DNA from: Azospirillum oleiclasticum
GTDB lineage: Bacteria > Pseudomonadota > Alphaproteobacteria > Azospirillales > Azospirillaceae
Direction: 5' to 3'
DNA length: 64,000 bases
Assembly (NCBI RefSeq): GCF_013423485.1
Contig: NZ_JABFFR010000036.1
Span: forward strand, 62,001 to 126,000
Under the pieces are notes generated by a model. The model saw only the letters and a list, made by a program, of their open reading frames with translations, did not search any database and was not told the DNA's origin. The translations under genes and the position numbers were made by a program. Positions 22,917 to 32,125 of the stretch are shown one piece after another (position 1 is the first letter of the stretch; the number at the start of each line of letters is the position of its first letter).

Positions 22917-25112
22917 TCAGCCGGACGAACGCGCCACGTAGGCCGCATCCTGGTCGGCGTTGGCCGGCCGCGGTGCCGGCAGCGCCTTCCGCCCCCGGTG
23001 GTAGCCGGCGTAGTAGTCGTGGGTGCCGGCCTTGCGGCCGACACGGCTCAGCACCGAGCCGACCAGCACATGCGGCGGAGCCTTCAGCCGGCGGGCGGCG
23101 GCGGCGGCGGTGTTGCGGTGGGTCTGCGCCCAGGCCCCGACGAACAGGATGGCGTCGGCGTGCGCGGCCAGCATGACCGGGTCCGACACCCGCAGCACCG
23201 GCGGGCTGTCGATCAGCACGAGGTCGAAGTTGGCGCGCGCGTCCTGGAGCAGCATCGCCATCGACTGGCTGGTCAGCACCGCCTGCGGGTTCTTCACCCG
23301 CCCGCTGGCCGGCAGATACATCATGCCGGTCTGGTGGTCGATGCGCAGCGCCGCCTCCGGCGGCTCGTTCTCGGCCAGAAGCTCGTCCACATACTCGCCC
23401 GGCTCCTGGCGCAGGAAGCTGCCCACCGTCGGCATGCGGAAATCCGCGTCGATCAGCAGCACCCTGGCACCGTCCAGCGCCGCGATGCGCCCAAGTGCCG
23501 TGACCAGGCTGGTCTTGCCCTCCCCCGGCACGCTGGAGGTGACCATCACCACCTTGGGCGTCCAGCCATGCCGCGCCGAGCGCAGCCCGGCCCACAGCCC
23601 GCGCACCGATTCCGCCGCGTCGAGCTGCGGTGCCATGACCACCGCGTCCGGCAGGCGCGACGATCCGTGCCGCCGCCCGCGCACCACCGGGATGGTGCCG
23701 AAGGCGGGGAAATGGGTGAGCTTCGCCAGCTCGTCGCCAGTGAACACCCGGCCCCTGGTGGCGTCGCGCAGCAGCACCCCGGCCCCGGCGAGGCTGAGCC
23801 CCGCCATGCCCGCGAAGGCGGCGATCGCCTTCTTGTTGGGACCGCTGGGCTTGATCGGCACCACCGCGGCCGACGCGATGCGCACATCGGGCAGCGGCCC
23901 GGTCTCGCCACCGGCGGTCTGCTCGACGCGGGCCATGTAGGACTGGTAGATGACGCGCTTGGCCTCGGCCTCCTTGACGAGCTGCTGAAGCTCGACGTCC
24001 TTGCCGGCCGACACCTGGGCGCGCGACTGCACCTCGGCGATGCGCTGCTCCAACCCGCGGACCTGCGCCTGGGCGATGGTCAGGTCGCGGCGCAGCGACT
24101 GCCAGATCTTGCGGATCTCGCCGGCGATCTGGCCGCGGACGTTGCCCAGCTCCTCGGTGACCGCGCGGATCTGCGGATGCCTGGGACCCAGCCGCTCCGA
24201 CATGCTGGACAGGTTGCGGGCGACCTGTGCCTCCTGCTGGCGCAGCCCCTGGATAAGGGGGGAGGCCAGCACCTCCGCCGACGCATCGACGCCGCCCGTC
24301 TCCAGCGCGCGGGTGGTGCTCTGCACGCTCGCCTCCAGGCTGGTCACCTGGCCGCGCGCGGTGTCCAGCTTGGCCTGCAGGTCGGCGAGCGCCAGCGCGT
24401 TGATGTCACTGCCGTTGGTCTCCAGCAGACCGTTGGCGGCGCGGAACTCCTGCACCCGGCGGTCGGCGTCCGCCACCTCCTGCCACAGCCTCCCGACGCG
24501 GCCGGACAGCACCTCGTTGACGTGCTGGGTCACCTCGCTCTTCGAGCGCACCTGCCCCGCCATGTAGATTTCCATGACGCGGTTGACGATCTGCGACGCC
24601 AGGCCCGGATCCTCGGCGGTGTACTCCACGCCGATTGCCGCCGACTTCTCGCTGGCCGCGATGTCCAGGTTGGCCTGGACGATGTTGGCGGCGATGGCGT
24701 TGGGATCGACCGGCACACCCTCGGCCGCATCACCGCTCGGCAGCAGCGACAGGACGAAGGTCTTGGCCGCGTCGATCGGCGACCATTCGTCAGGCTTCAT
24801 GAACAGCGGGTTGTCGGCCAGCTTCAGGTCGCGCGCCACCCCTTCGGCCAGCGCGCGGGAGCGCAGCACCTGCGCCTCCGTCTGCGTGCGGATCAGGTCG
24901 CCCGCCGAGCCGTTCAGGCCGGCTCCCAACTCGGAGATCGAAATCTGCCGCGGTTCCACGACCAGCAGCCCGCGCGCCGTGTAGGTCTCGGGAAGCTGGC
25001 GTGCGATCAGGTATCCGCCGATCGCCGCGGCCAGCACCGCGATTCCCAGAATGTACTTCTTGCGCCAGAGCACGCGAGCGAGCTGCGGAATCGTCAGTTC
25101 CGTATGATCCAT
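22917..25112 (-). CDS. Wzc/ExoP-type polysaccharide co-polymerase with tyrosine autokinase domain
   Basis: A 731-residue inner-membrane protein that sets chain length and helps export polysaccharide. Residues 10-40 hold the first helix in a Wzz domain. The large periplasmic part to about 450 has long coiled coils (QAKLDTARGQVTSLEASVQ, QQEAQVARNLSSMSERLG). A second helix lies near 465-480. The cytoplasmic BY-kinase domain has Walker A SSVPGEGKTSL, Walker A' VLLIDADFRMPT and Walker B FDLVLIDSPP. A short tyrosine cluster sits at the C-terminus (HDYYAGYHRG, and a later Y). ATG 25112 starts the typical TIPQLARVLWRKKY beginning. It is the larger partner of a complex whose outer-membrane exporter (Wza) is not in the window. 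Confidence 0.9.
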   Translation of the reverse strand: MDHTELTIPQLARVLWRKKYILGIAVLAAAIGGYLIARQLPETYTARGLLVVEPRQISISELGAGLNGSAGDLIRTQTEAQVLRSRALAEGVARDLKLADNPLFMKPDEWSPIDAAKTFVLSLLPSGDAAEGVPVDPNAIAANIVQANLDIAASEKSAAIGVEYTAEDPGLASQIVNRVMEIYMAGQVRSKSEVTQHVNEVLSGRVGRLWQEVADADRRVQEFRAANGLLETNGSDINALALADLQAKLDTARGQVTSLEASVQSTTRALETGGVDASAEVLASPLIQGLRQQEAQVARNLSSMSERLGPRHPQIRAVTEELGNVRGQIAGEIRKIWQSLRRDLTIAQAQVRGLEQRIAEVQSRAQVSAGKDVELQQLVKEAEAKRVIYQSYMARVEQTAGGETGPLPDVRIASAAVVPIKPSGPNKKAIAAFAGMAGLSLAGAGVLLRDATRGRVFTGDELAKLTHFPAFGTIPVVRGRRHGSSRLPDAVVMAPQLDAAESVRGLWAGLRSARHGWTPKVVMVTSSVPGEGKTSLVTALGRIAALDGARVLLIDADFRMPTVGSFLRQEPGEYVDELLAENEPPEAALRIDHQTGMMYLPASGRVKNPQAVLTSQSMAMLLQDARANFDLVLIDSPPVLRVSDPVMLAAHADAILFVGAWAQTHRNTAAAAARRLKAPPHVLVGSVLSRVGRKAGTHDYYAGYHRGRKALPAPRPANADQDAAYVARSSG

Positions 25113-25492
25113 TTGCGACCTGCCGGCTAAGGGGCAATCAAACCGAAAACCCGAGCATTGTCGCCCGAATACATGGCCTTTCGGATACCTGTAAACAGCA
25201 CCCGGACTAGCACGGTGCTGGGAAGGACGCAAAATCTTCTTTATAATCACCGCGGTTACGGATTGTCTAATCCATACCTCTATCTTGTGTGGTGGGATGG
25301 AGCATTAGGGGCGATGCACCGCATCCGGAACGTGGTATTTCGGATAGGGCCGGAAAAGGCGGGTTTCGTCGTACCTCTTCCGGACGAAGGGGCGACGGCA
25401 CCGAAGGGGTGGGGTAAACCCATTGCACCCGTGCCGGCACCCAGCTCTTGCCGTATCCCGGCCTGCGATCGCCGCCACATCGCGTGAGGAGC
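25113..25492. other. Divergent intergenic region
   Basis: A 380-base gap between the leftward co-polymerase kinase and the rightward GT2. AT-richer DNA around 25190-25310 is where both promoters should lie. No gene, RNA structure or clear dyad was recognised, apart from GTGAGGAGC as ribosome-binding site of the GT2 at its right end. Confidence 0.5.
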
Positions 25493-26518
25493 ATGCCAGC
25501 CATCGACGTCTCCGTCGTCATCCCCGCCTACAACGCCGCCGATCTGGTGGAACGTGCCGTGCGCTCGGCCCTCGACCAGTCGGACACGGCGGGCGGCCCC
25601 GCGCTGGAAGTACTGCCCACGCTGGAGGTTCTGGTGGTGGACGACGCCTCGGCCGACGGCACCGCCGCCGTGGTGGAGCGGCTGGCCGCGGCGGACCCGC
25701 GCGTGCGCCTGCTGCGCCAGCCCGCCAACGCCGGCCCGTCCGCCGCGCGCAACCGCGCGCTTCAGGCGGCGCGCGGCGACTGGGTGGCGCTGCTCGACGC
25801 CGACGACCGCATGGCACCCGACCGGCTCGCCCGTCTTCTGGACCTCGCCACGCGGACCGGGGCCGATCTGGTGGCCGACAACCTGATGCTGTGCGACGGC
25901 GACGGACGGGAGACCGGCGCCATGGTCCCCAGCTTCCTGCTGGCCGAACCGCGCCGGCTGACGCTCGCCGAGTTCGTGGCGCTGAACGAGGGCGGGCTGG
26001 ACCGGCGGCTGCGGGAGCTGCCCTGCTTCAACATGGGCTTCCTGAAGCCGATGCTGCGCCGTGCCTTCCTGGAGCGTCACGGCCTGCGCTACGACGAGCG
26101 CAACCGCTACGCCGAGGATTTCATGTTCGCCGCCCGCGCGCTGGCCGCCGGCGGTTCCTGGTGGCTGACGCCGGAGGCCGGCTATCTCTACACCGTGCGG
26201 CCGGGAACGGCGACTCACGTGCAGACCGCCGGCGATCTCGGCCGCATCGTCGCCTTTGACCGGCGCCTGCTGGACGATCCGGCGGTGGGGCGCGACCCGG
26301 CGGCGAGGAGCGCGCTGGAGGCGCACCGGCGCAGCGTGGAGCGCCGCTACCACTACCGCCGCTTCGTGGACGCGCTGAAGGAGAAGCGCTTCGCCACCGC
26401 CCGCGCGCTCCTCCTGGAAAGCGGCACCAGCGCCGCCGACGTCCTGCGGCTGGGCGCCTGGAACCTCCCCATCGTGCTGGCGAAGGCGCTGCGTGGCGGC
26501 TACCGCGCGGGGTCGTAG
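25493..26518 (+). CDS. GT2-family glycosyltransferase
   Basis: A 341-residue GT-A fold transferase. The start IDVSVVIPAYNAADLVERAVRSAL and the motifs VLVVDDASADGTAAVVE, ANAGPSAARNRAL and WVALLDADDRM (metal-binding DxD-like) define the family. An acceptor-region acidic motif YAEDFMFAARAL follows. There is no membrane segment, so it works at the cytoplasmic face on lipid-linked intermediates. GTGAGGAGC precedes ATG 25493 at ideal spacing. An insert between the nucleotide-binding strand and VVDDAS (GGPALEVLPTLE) is slightly longer than usual. The flippase gene converges from the other side. Confidence 0.87.
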   Translation: MPAIDVSVVIPAYNAADLVERAVRSALDQSDTAGGPALEVLPTLEVLVVDDASADGTAAVVERLAAADPRVRLLRQPANAGPSAARNRALQAARGDWVALLDADDRMAPDRLARLLDLATRTGADLVADNLMLCDGDGRETGAMVPSFLLAEPRRLTLAEFVALNEGGLDRRLRELPCFNMGFLKPMLRRAFLERHGLRYDERNRYAEDFMFAARALAAGGSWWLTPEAGYLYTVRPGTATHVQTAGDLGRIVAFDRRLLDDPAVGRDPAARSALEAHRRSVERRYHYRRFVDALKEKRFATARALLLESGTSAADVLRLGAWNLPIVLAKALRGGYRAGS

Positions 26519-26557
26519 AAGACCCTCGCCCACCTCCGGCGGGAGAGGGAGTTTTTC

Positions 26558-28057
26558 TCACGCCCCCCGCGGGCGGGTCGCCATGCGCATGGCGTCGGCG
26601 GCCATGGTCACCAGTTCCAGCACCACGCGGCGGTGGCGCGGCAGGGCCAGCAGGATGGCGAGCTGACAGCCGTAGGTCCAGACGCAGGAGGCCAGGATCA
26701 CCAGCAGCGGGTGATAGCCGGGAAACAGCCCGCCGCCGAGCATCAATGCCCCGCCTGACAGGATCGAGCTGGCGGCGAAGGGCGCCACGGCGGCGGCGAA
26801 GTCCTTGGCGCGGAAGCAGGGGCTGTCCACCCGCCACCAGATCAGCGGCGTGATGACCAGCACATTGACCGCGGCGAAGCTGATCGCCACTCCCATCGGC
26901 CCCCAGGGCAGCCCCGCCACGATGGCCGCCACCTGCAACGGTGTGCCGATGAAGCCCCAGCGGAACAGGTCGCGGGTGCGCCCCTGGCTGACATAGAGCC
27001 AGCCGGTGGAGTTGTTGGCCGGCTGCACCAGCGCCGTCACGCCGAGTGCGGCCAGGATGGGGGCGGCCTCCAGCCACTTGGGTCCGAACAGCAGCAGCAC
27101 CACCGACGGTGCGGCGACGATCAGCACGACGATGCCGGGCATGGTCACCAGCAGCATCTTCTCCAGGATCTGGCGGTAGGCGTTGCGGTAGCGCGCCGGA
27201 TCGTGCGCCAGCTTGCTGAGCAGCGGCACCGCCACATGGCCGACCGGCACGTTGATCTGGTTGACCGGCGTCAGCATCAGGTTGTAGGCGCGGCCGTACA
27301 GGCCCAGCGCCGCCTCCCCCCACACCTTGCCGATCAGGATGTTGTCGAGGTTGCGCGCGAAGTAGTTGAGCAGGTTGAAGCCGGCGATCTCGCCGCCGGC
27401 CCGCAGCAGGTGGCGCGCCTCGCGGAAGCCGCGCGGCCGGCCGGGGCTCCAGCGCACCGTCAGCCACAGCATCGGCAGCTGCGCGATGGGCAGCGTCGCC
27501 GCGTGCACCACCAGCGCCCAGTAGCCGTAACCGTACCACGCCACCACCACCGCCGCCGCGGTCGCGATGAGCTGGATGGAGATGTCGATGACAGCCAGCG
27601 CGCGGAAGTTCAGGGTGCGCTGGAGCAGCGCCCGGTGCTGCACCCCCGCCGCCGCCGGGATCAGCAAGGCGGCGAAGGCGATGGTGATGGCGTTCAGCCG
27701 CCCGTCGTCGAAGAAGGCCGCCACCAGCGGTGCGCACAGCGCCAGCACCCCCGACATGACCGCCGCCAGCAGCATGTTGGTCCAGAACAGCGTGGCGATC
27801 TGCTCCTCGGTGATGTCCTGGCGCTGCAGCGTGATCGACGGCAGCCCGGCGTCCTGGAGGAGCTGGACCAGCGCCACGAAGGGGATGACCATGGCAACCA
27901 GCCCGAACTCCCCGGGGCTGAGCAGCCGCGCCAGGATCGCGGTGGTGCCGATCTGGATGACCAGCCGCCCGCCCTGCGACGCCAGCGAGAAGACACCCCC
28001 GCGGATGGCGCGGGCGCGCAGATTGCCGCCATCCGCGGTCTGGTTCGGTGTGGACAA
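26558..28057 (-). CDS. Wzx-like polysaccharide flippase (MOP superfamily)
   Basis: A 499-residue protein with about fourteen hydrophobic segments. It matches the polysaccharide-synthesis transporter branch of the MOP superfamily: the start RAIRGGVFSLASQGGRLVIQIGTTAILARLLSPGEFGLVAM and the central ARNLDNILIGKVWGEAALGLYGRAYNLM are typical. It should move lipid-linked repeat units to the periplasmic face for the Wzy polymerase. No ATG fits; TTG 28057, preceded by GGGGA about ten bases upstream, gives a normal N-terminus. It lies 42 bases downstream of a GT4 gene on the same strand, probably in one operon. Confidence 0.87.
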   Translation of the reverse strand: MSTPNQTADGGNLRARAIRGGVFSLASQGGRLVIQIGTTAILARLLSPGEFGLVAMVIPFVALVQLLQDAGLPSITLQRQDITEEQIATLFWTNMLLAAVMSGVLALCAPLVAAFFDDGRLNAITIAFAALLIPAAAGVQHRALLQRTLNFRALAVIDISIQLIATAAAVVVAWYGYGYWALVVHAATLPIAQLPMLWLTVRWSPGRPRGFREARHLLRAGGEIAGFNLLNYFARNLDNILIGKVWGEAALGLYGRAYNLMLTPVNQINVPVGHVAVPLLSKLAHDPARYRNAYRQILEKMLLVTMPGIVVLIVAAPSVVLLLFGPKWLEAAPILAALGVTALVQPANNSTGWLYVSQGRTRDLFRWGFIGTPLQVAAIVAGLPWGPMGVAISFAAVNVLVITPLIWWRVDSPCFRAKDFAAAVAPFAASSILSGGALMLGGGLFPGYHPLLVILASCVWTYGCQLAILLALPRHRRVVLELVTMAADAMRMATRPRGA

Positions 28058-28099
28058 GGCGTGTCGTTCCCCGACGTGGTGGTGGCCGATGGTGGCGAT

Positions 28100-29335
28100 T
28101 CAGGCGGCCCGCCGCGGCGCGCGCCGGGTGGCGGCGTCCTCCCAGGCGGCGCGGTAGCTCTCGAACACCGGCTCCAGCCGGAAGGATTCCGCGTGGCTGC
28201 GGCAGCGTTCGGACAGCGCCGCCCAGTCCGGCGGCGCCTCGATCAGGCCGCGCAGCACGCGGGCGAGGTCGTCGGCGTCGCCGGCCTTGAACAGGAAGCC
28301 CGTGTCCCCGTCGCGCACGATCTCCGGGATGCCGCCGGTGCGCGCACCCACCACCGGCACGCCGTAACCCATCGCCTCGTGCGAGACGCGCGACAGCGGC
28401 TCCTCCCAGATGGAGGGGACGACCAGCACGTCGATCTCCTGGAAGAAGCGGGGCGGGTCGACCCAGCCGAGGAAGCGTACCCCCGGCCCCTCGTAGCGAC
28501 CGCGGACCGCCGCCTCGTACTCAGGCGCGCCGGTGCCGCCGACGATGGCGACAGCGCGGCCGTCCGGCAGGGAAGCCACGGTGTCGAGCAGCAGCTCCAG
28601 CCCCTTCACCGGCTCCAGCCGGCCGAGAAAGCCGAAGCGCAGGGGGCGGCCGGGGCGCGGCGGCTCGCGGGGGACCTGCGCCTCCCCGGCGTTGCAGTTG
28701 TGGATGACGCGCACGTCGCCCACCCCGGCGTAGACGCCGGCGGCGCGGATGCGCTCGAACAACCGGCGGCTGACCGTGGTGACCACCGCGGCGTGGCGCG
28801 ACAACCGCCGCCGCGGCGTGCCCAGCGCCACGCAGGCGGCGCACGGCCGCTCGCAGTTGCGCCCGTGCCGGAACATCGAGGAGTTGGCGCAGCCGGTGTA
28901 GTAGTCGTGCAGCGTCTGCACCACCGGGATGCCGCGGCGCGCCACCGCCCCCCAGGCGGCGACGGAGAAGCCCTGCACGTTGTGCAGGTTGACCACGTCC
29001 GGCTTCTCGCGGTCCAGCACCCGGCCCAGCCGCCGCGCCATCACCGGGTTCCAGGCGTCGATCAGATGCCACAGCGGGCGCAGCCAGCGCGGCTTGCGGC
29101 CGGGGCCATGCAGAAAGAACAGGTTGGCGAGCGGCAGGTAGACGACCTTCACCCCGTTCACCACGTCCTCGGCCTCCCGCCCGTCGGGGGCGAGGGTGAC
29201 CACGACCACCTCCTGCCCGCGCGCCGCCGCCGCCTCCGCCAGCATGCGCACGGTGGCTTCCGCGCCGCCGACATGGTGCGGGTAATAGAGCGTGCTGACG
29301 AACAGGATCTTCGGCGGCTTGCCGGGCTCGGTCAT
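28100..29335 (-). CDS. GT4-family glycosyltransferase
   Basis: A 411-residue GT-B transferase. The N-terminal motif KILFVSTLYYPHHVGGAEATVRMLAEAAAARG is typical of GT4 enzymes. A cysteine-containing segment (DYYTGCANSSMFRHGRNCERPCAAC) resembles the short Cys-rich insert found in several GT4 subfamilies. The donor lobe has RFGFLGRLEPVKGLELLLDTVA and the EPLSRVSHEAMGYGVPVVGART signature. ATG 29335 is chosen over in-frame upstream starts because the first beta strand follows at once. It is cytoplasmic and is expected to add one sugar to the repeat unit. The GT4 at 63068 carries the same kind of insert. Confidence 0.86.
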   Translation of the reverse strand: MTEPGKPPKILFVSTLYYPHHVGGAEATVRMLAEAAAARGQEVVVVTLAPDGREAEDVVNGVKVVYLPLANLFFLHGPGRKPRWLRPLWHLIDAWNPVMARRLGRVLDREKPDVVNLHNVQGFSVAAWGAVARRGIPVVQTLHDYYTGCANSSMFRHGRNCERPCAACVALGTPRRRLSRHAAVVTTVSRRLFERIRAAGVYAGVGDVRVIHNCNAGEAQVPREPPRPGRPLRFGFLGRLEPVKGLELLLDTVASLPDGRAVAIVGGTGAPEYEAAVRGRYEGPGVRFLGWVDPPRFFQEIDVLVVPSIWEEPLSRVSHEAMGYGVPVVGARTGGIPEIVRDGDTGFLFKAGDADDLARVLRGLIEAPPDWAALSERCRSHAESFRLEPVFESYRAAWEDAATRRAPRRAA

Positions 29336-29535
29336 GCGGGTGTCCGGAACGGTTGGCGCTCCACCGCGCGTACCGCGGTGCAACCGCAACATAAGGACGG
29401 CGGCCGCCGCCGGTGTCCGGGGGAAAGGCGTTACCCCCATCCCCGGCGCGCGTCCGGAGGCTCCCCCATTGATGCGTTGACAGGCGGCAGGCCGCGCCAA
29501 AGATGCTGTGCGGTCGCAGCATGGAGCCCGCCCGC

Positions 29536-30510
29536 ATGCCCGCCCGCTTGGTCGAAACGACCGTCGTCATCCCCGCCTACAACGCCGAGCGCTTCATCGG
29601 CGACGCGCTGCACAGCCTGATCGCACAGAACGTCGCGGACTGGGAGTGCGTGGTGGTGGACGACGGGTCCTCCGACGGCACGGCGGAGCGCGCCGCCGCC
29701 ACCGGCGATCCGCGCATCCGGGTGGTGCGGCAGGCGAACGGCGGCGTATCGGCGGCGCGCAACCGCGGGCTCGAACTGGCGCGCGGGCGCTTCCTGATGT
29801 TCCTCGACGCCGACGACCGTTTGCACGACAGCGCGCTGGAACGGCTCGGCGCTTTCCTGAAGGGGGACGCGGGTGCCGTGGCGGCCTTCGGCACGGTGGT
29901 GAAGATCCTCGGCGACGGCAGCCCGCAGCCGGGGCAGAAGCCGCTGCCCCGCCACACCTACCCCGACGGCGACGTGCTGGCGGCGATGGTGGAGAACGGT
30001 TTCCTCAACGTCGGCCAGATCCTCATGCGGACGGAGGCGGCGGTCGCCGCCGGCGGCTTCCGCGCCGGCCTGCGCCTGTCGGAGGACTGGGAGTTCTGCG
30101 CCCGGCTGGCGGCGCAGGGTCCGTTCCGCTTCGCCGGGCCGGTGCCCAACGTGCTGTTCCACCGGCTGACGCCGGGCAGTGCCAGCCGCTCGCTGGCGAG
30201 CGTTTGGGCGAACCACGAGCCGTTCCTGGCGGCGCTGGCCGGCAACGCCGAGATCGGGCGGAAGCTGGGCGCGGCGCGCTGGACGGCGCTGCAACGGCGC
30301 GTGCGCGCCTCGGTCCTGTGGGAGGTCGGTCGGGTGAATTTCTGCGAACGGAATTTCGGCGACGCGCGCCGGCACATGATGCGCGCACTCGCCATCCGGC
30401 CGACGCCCAAGCGCCTCGCCCTCTTCGCGCTGGCGGAGGCGAGCCGGCTGCTCGACCGGCCGCTGGCGAACCGGCTGCGCTTCAACGACCTGGACCGGGT
30501 GAAGGGATGA
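29536..30510 (+). CDS. GT2-family glycosyltransferase
   Basis: A 324-residue GT2 enzyme. Motifs: TTVVIPAYNAERFIGDALHSL, CVVVDDGSSDGTAERAA, VSAARNRGLELARG and FLMFLDADDRLHDSA, with the acceptor-site SEDWEFCARLAAQG. A helical C-terminal part (NFCERNFGDARRHMMRALAI) is reminiscent of a TPR-like hairpin, seen in other GT2 proteins of this type. ATG 29536 has GGAG nine bases upstream; in-frame ATGs at 29503 and 29521 are alternatives. Its stop overlaps the GH26 start by ATGA, linking sugar addition and a secreted hydrolase. Confidence 0.85.
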   Translation: MPARLVETTVVIPAYNAERFIGDALHSLIAQNVADWECVVVDDGSSDGTAERAAATGDPRIRVVRQANGGVSAARNRGLELARGRFLMFLDADDRLHDSALERLGAFLKGDAGAVAAFGTVVKILGDGSPQPGQKPLPRHTYPDGDVLAAMVENGFLNVGQILMRTEAAVAAGGFRAGLRLSEDWEFCARLAAQGPFRFAGPVPNVLFHRLTPGSASRSLASVWANHEPFLAALAGNAEIGRKLGAARWTALQRRVRASVLWEVGRVNFCERNFGDARRHMMRALAIRPTPKRLALFALAEASRLLDRPLANRLRFNDLDRVKG

Positions 30511-31463
30511 GAACGGCGCACGCCCTGATGTCCGTCGCGCGCCCTGCCCTGCTGGCCGCGCTGGTCGCCCTCGCCACCCCCGCCGGGGCGCAGGATCTGG
30601 CCGTCTACAAGGGGGCGGGCTGCGAGGGCAAGCCGCGCATCGCCGGCTTCGAGCAGTGGCTGGGCCGCCCCATCGACCGGGTGGTCGATTTCCTGGCGCG
30701 CGACAGCTGGCAGAAGATGGTCGACAGTTCCCGCTGGATCTCCGGCTGCTGGCGCGGCGCGCCCTACGCTCTGGCGCTGTCCGTGCCGATGCTGCCGAAC
30801 GGCAAGGACAACACGCTGCGCGCCGGGGCCGAGGGCGCCTACGACCGGTATTTCCAGGAGATCGCGCGGATTCTGGTGGCCGACGGCCACGCCGGCGCCG
30901 TCATCCGGCTGGGGTGGGAGTTCAACGGCGGCTGGTATCCCTGGGCCGCCAAGAAGGACCCCAAGGCGTGGGTGGCGTTCTGGCAGCGGATCGTCACCAC
31001 CATGCGCGACGTGCCGGGCGCCGACTTCAAGTTCGACTGGAACCCGACGCTCGGCTGGCAGCAGGTCCCGTCCGACCAGGTCTATCCCGGTGACGCCTAC
31101 GTCGATATCATCGGCCTCGACGTCTACAACCAGACCTGGACCAAGGGGGTGAAGACGCCGGAGCAGCGCTGGGACGACCTGATGAACCAGTCGTTCGGCC
31201 TGAAATGGCACGCCGACTTCGCCCGCAAGCACGGCAAGCCCATGTCCTTCGCCGAATGGGGCACGGGCACCCGCCCCGACGGTCACGGCGGCGGTGACGA
31301 TCCGCTGTTCGTGAGGAACATGGCCGCCTGGATCCGCGCCCACCCCGTGCTCTACCAGGGCTACTGGGACTACCCCGCGCACGATTTCAACGCCGAGGTC
31401 TCCCGCGGCAAGCTGCCGGAGGCAGGCGCCGAGCTGCGGCGGCAGTTCGGGCGGGCCGGGTAG
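30507..31463 (+). CDS. Secreted GH26-like (beta-mannanase-type) glycoside hydrolase
   Basis: A 318-residue exported protein. A signal peptide (ARPALLAALVALATPAGAQ, cleavage near residue 29) precedes a TIM-barrel-like domain. Two blocks match GH26 catalytic regions: IRLGWEFNGGWYPW, whose Glu would be the acid/base, and KPMSFAEWGTG, whose Glu would be the nucleophile. GH26 enzymes cut beta-mannans and related chains. Inside an exopolysaccharide cluster and coupled by ATGA to a GT2, it may trim or release the polymer made here, as hydrolases in alginate-type and cellulose-type clusters do. The true substrate is unknown. Confidence 0.75.
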   Translation: MRTAHALMSVARPALLAALVALATPAGAQDLAVYKGAGCEGKPRIAGFEQWLGRPIDRVVDFLARDSWQKMVDSSRWISGCWRGAPYALALSVPMLPNGKDNTLRAGAEGAYDRYFQEIARILVADGHAGAVIRLGWEFNGGWYPWAAKKDPKAWVAFWQRIVTTMRDVPGADFKFDWNPTLGWQQVPSDQVYPGDAYVDIIGLDVYNQTWTKGVKTPEQRWDDLMNQSFGLKWHADFARKHGKPMSFAEWGTGTRPDGHGGGDDPLFVRNMAAWIRAHPVLYQGYWDYPAHDFNAEVSRGKLPEAGAELRRQFGRAG

Positions 31464-31485
31464 GGCCGCCGCTCCGAGGAAGTCG

Positions 31486-32121
31486 TCAGAGGAACCGGAT
31501 CTCCCCGTCCAGCAGGAACAGGCAGACGCAGTCGCCGCCATGCTCCGCCACCGCGTAATGATCGGTGTCGGCGGGGATGTCGGCCACATCGCCGACGCGG
31601 TAATGCCCGTACTCGTCGTGGAAGGCGCCGGTCAGGACCAGAAGCATCTCGTTGGCGCTGTGGTGGTGGGGCGGGACCGGGGCACCGGGCCCCATGCGCA
31701 GCAGACAGCCGGTGGTTTGCGCGTCCTTGACCGTCCAGTCCGACAGCCAGACGGCGGGCGCGATCTCGTTCCAGCCGAAATCGAACAGCGGACGGCCGAG
31801 CCGGCCGCGCAGCGGCTCGGGCACCAGCGGGCCGGTCATGGGCAGGGTGGACCGCGGCGCCGGGGGCGGCAGGACGGCGGTGTCGAGCCGCGCGTCGCAG
31901 GCCGCCAGCATCGCGCTCCAGCGGTCGTCTTCGGCCCCGCCGCCAAGCCCGTCGAACCAGCCGCCGCACTCCGCCTCATAGGCCTCCACACTCGCCCGGC
32001 AGAGCGGACAGAGGGCGAGATGGGTGGCCACGAGCAGGGACTTGACCTCCCCAAGGGAGCCGGTGGCGTAGGCGAGGAGGCGTTCCTCCTCGGGATGCTG
32101 GTTCGGCAGGACAGCGACCAT
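31486..32121 (-). CDS. chrR: ChrR-family zinc anti-sigma factor
   Basis: A 211-residue anti-sigma factor. The N-terminal zinc-binding ASD has the HxxxCxxC motif in ATHLALCPLCR (near 34-43). The C-terminal half is a cupin with metal-ligand pattern PPHHHSANEMLLVLTGAFHDEY and a later DTDHYAV. This architecture is that of ChrR, which holds its sigma factor RpoE inactive until singlet oxygen or related oxidative stress triggers release. The gene begins four bases after the sigma-factor stop, so the pair is co-transcribed with the sigma gene first, as in Rhodobacter. ATG 32121 is the first credible start. Confidence 0.87.
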   Translation of the reverse strand: MVAVLPNQHPEEERLLAYATGSLGEVKSLLVATHLALCPLCRASVEAYEAECGGWFDGLGGGAEDDRWSAMLAACDARLDTAVLPPPAPRSTLPMTGPLVPEPLRGRLGRPLFDFGWNEIAPAVWLSDWTVKDAQTTGCLLRMGPGAPVPPHHHSANEMLLVLTGAFHDEYGHYRVGDVADIPADTDHYAVAEHGGDCVCLFLLDGEIRFL

Positions 32122-32125
32122 TCCA

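Noticed and set aside
27203..29620. Long plus-strand frame over the flippase and GT4 genes
   Set aside because: His, Arg and Gln-rich shadow of two well-supported minus-strand genes.
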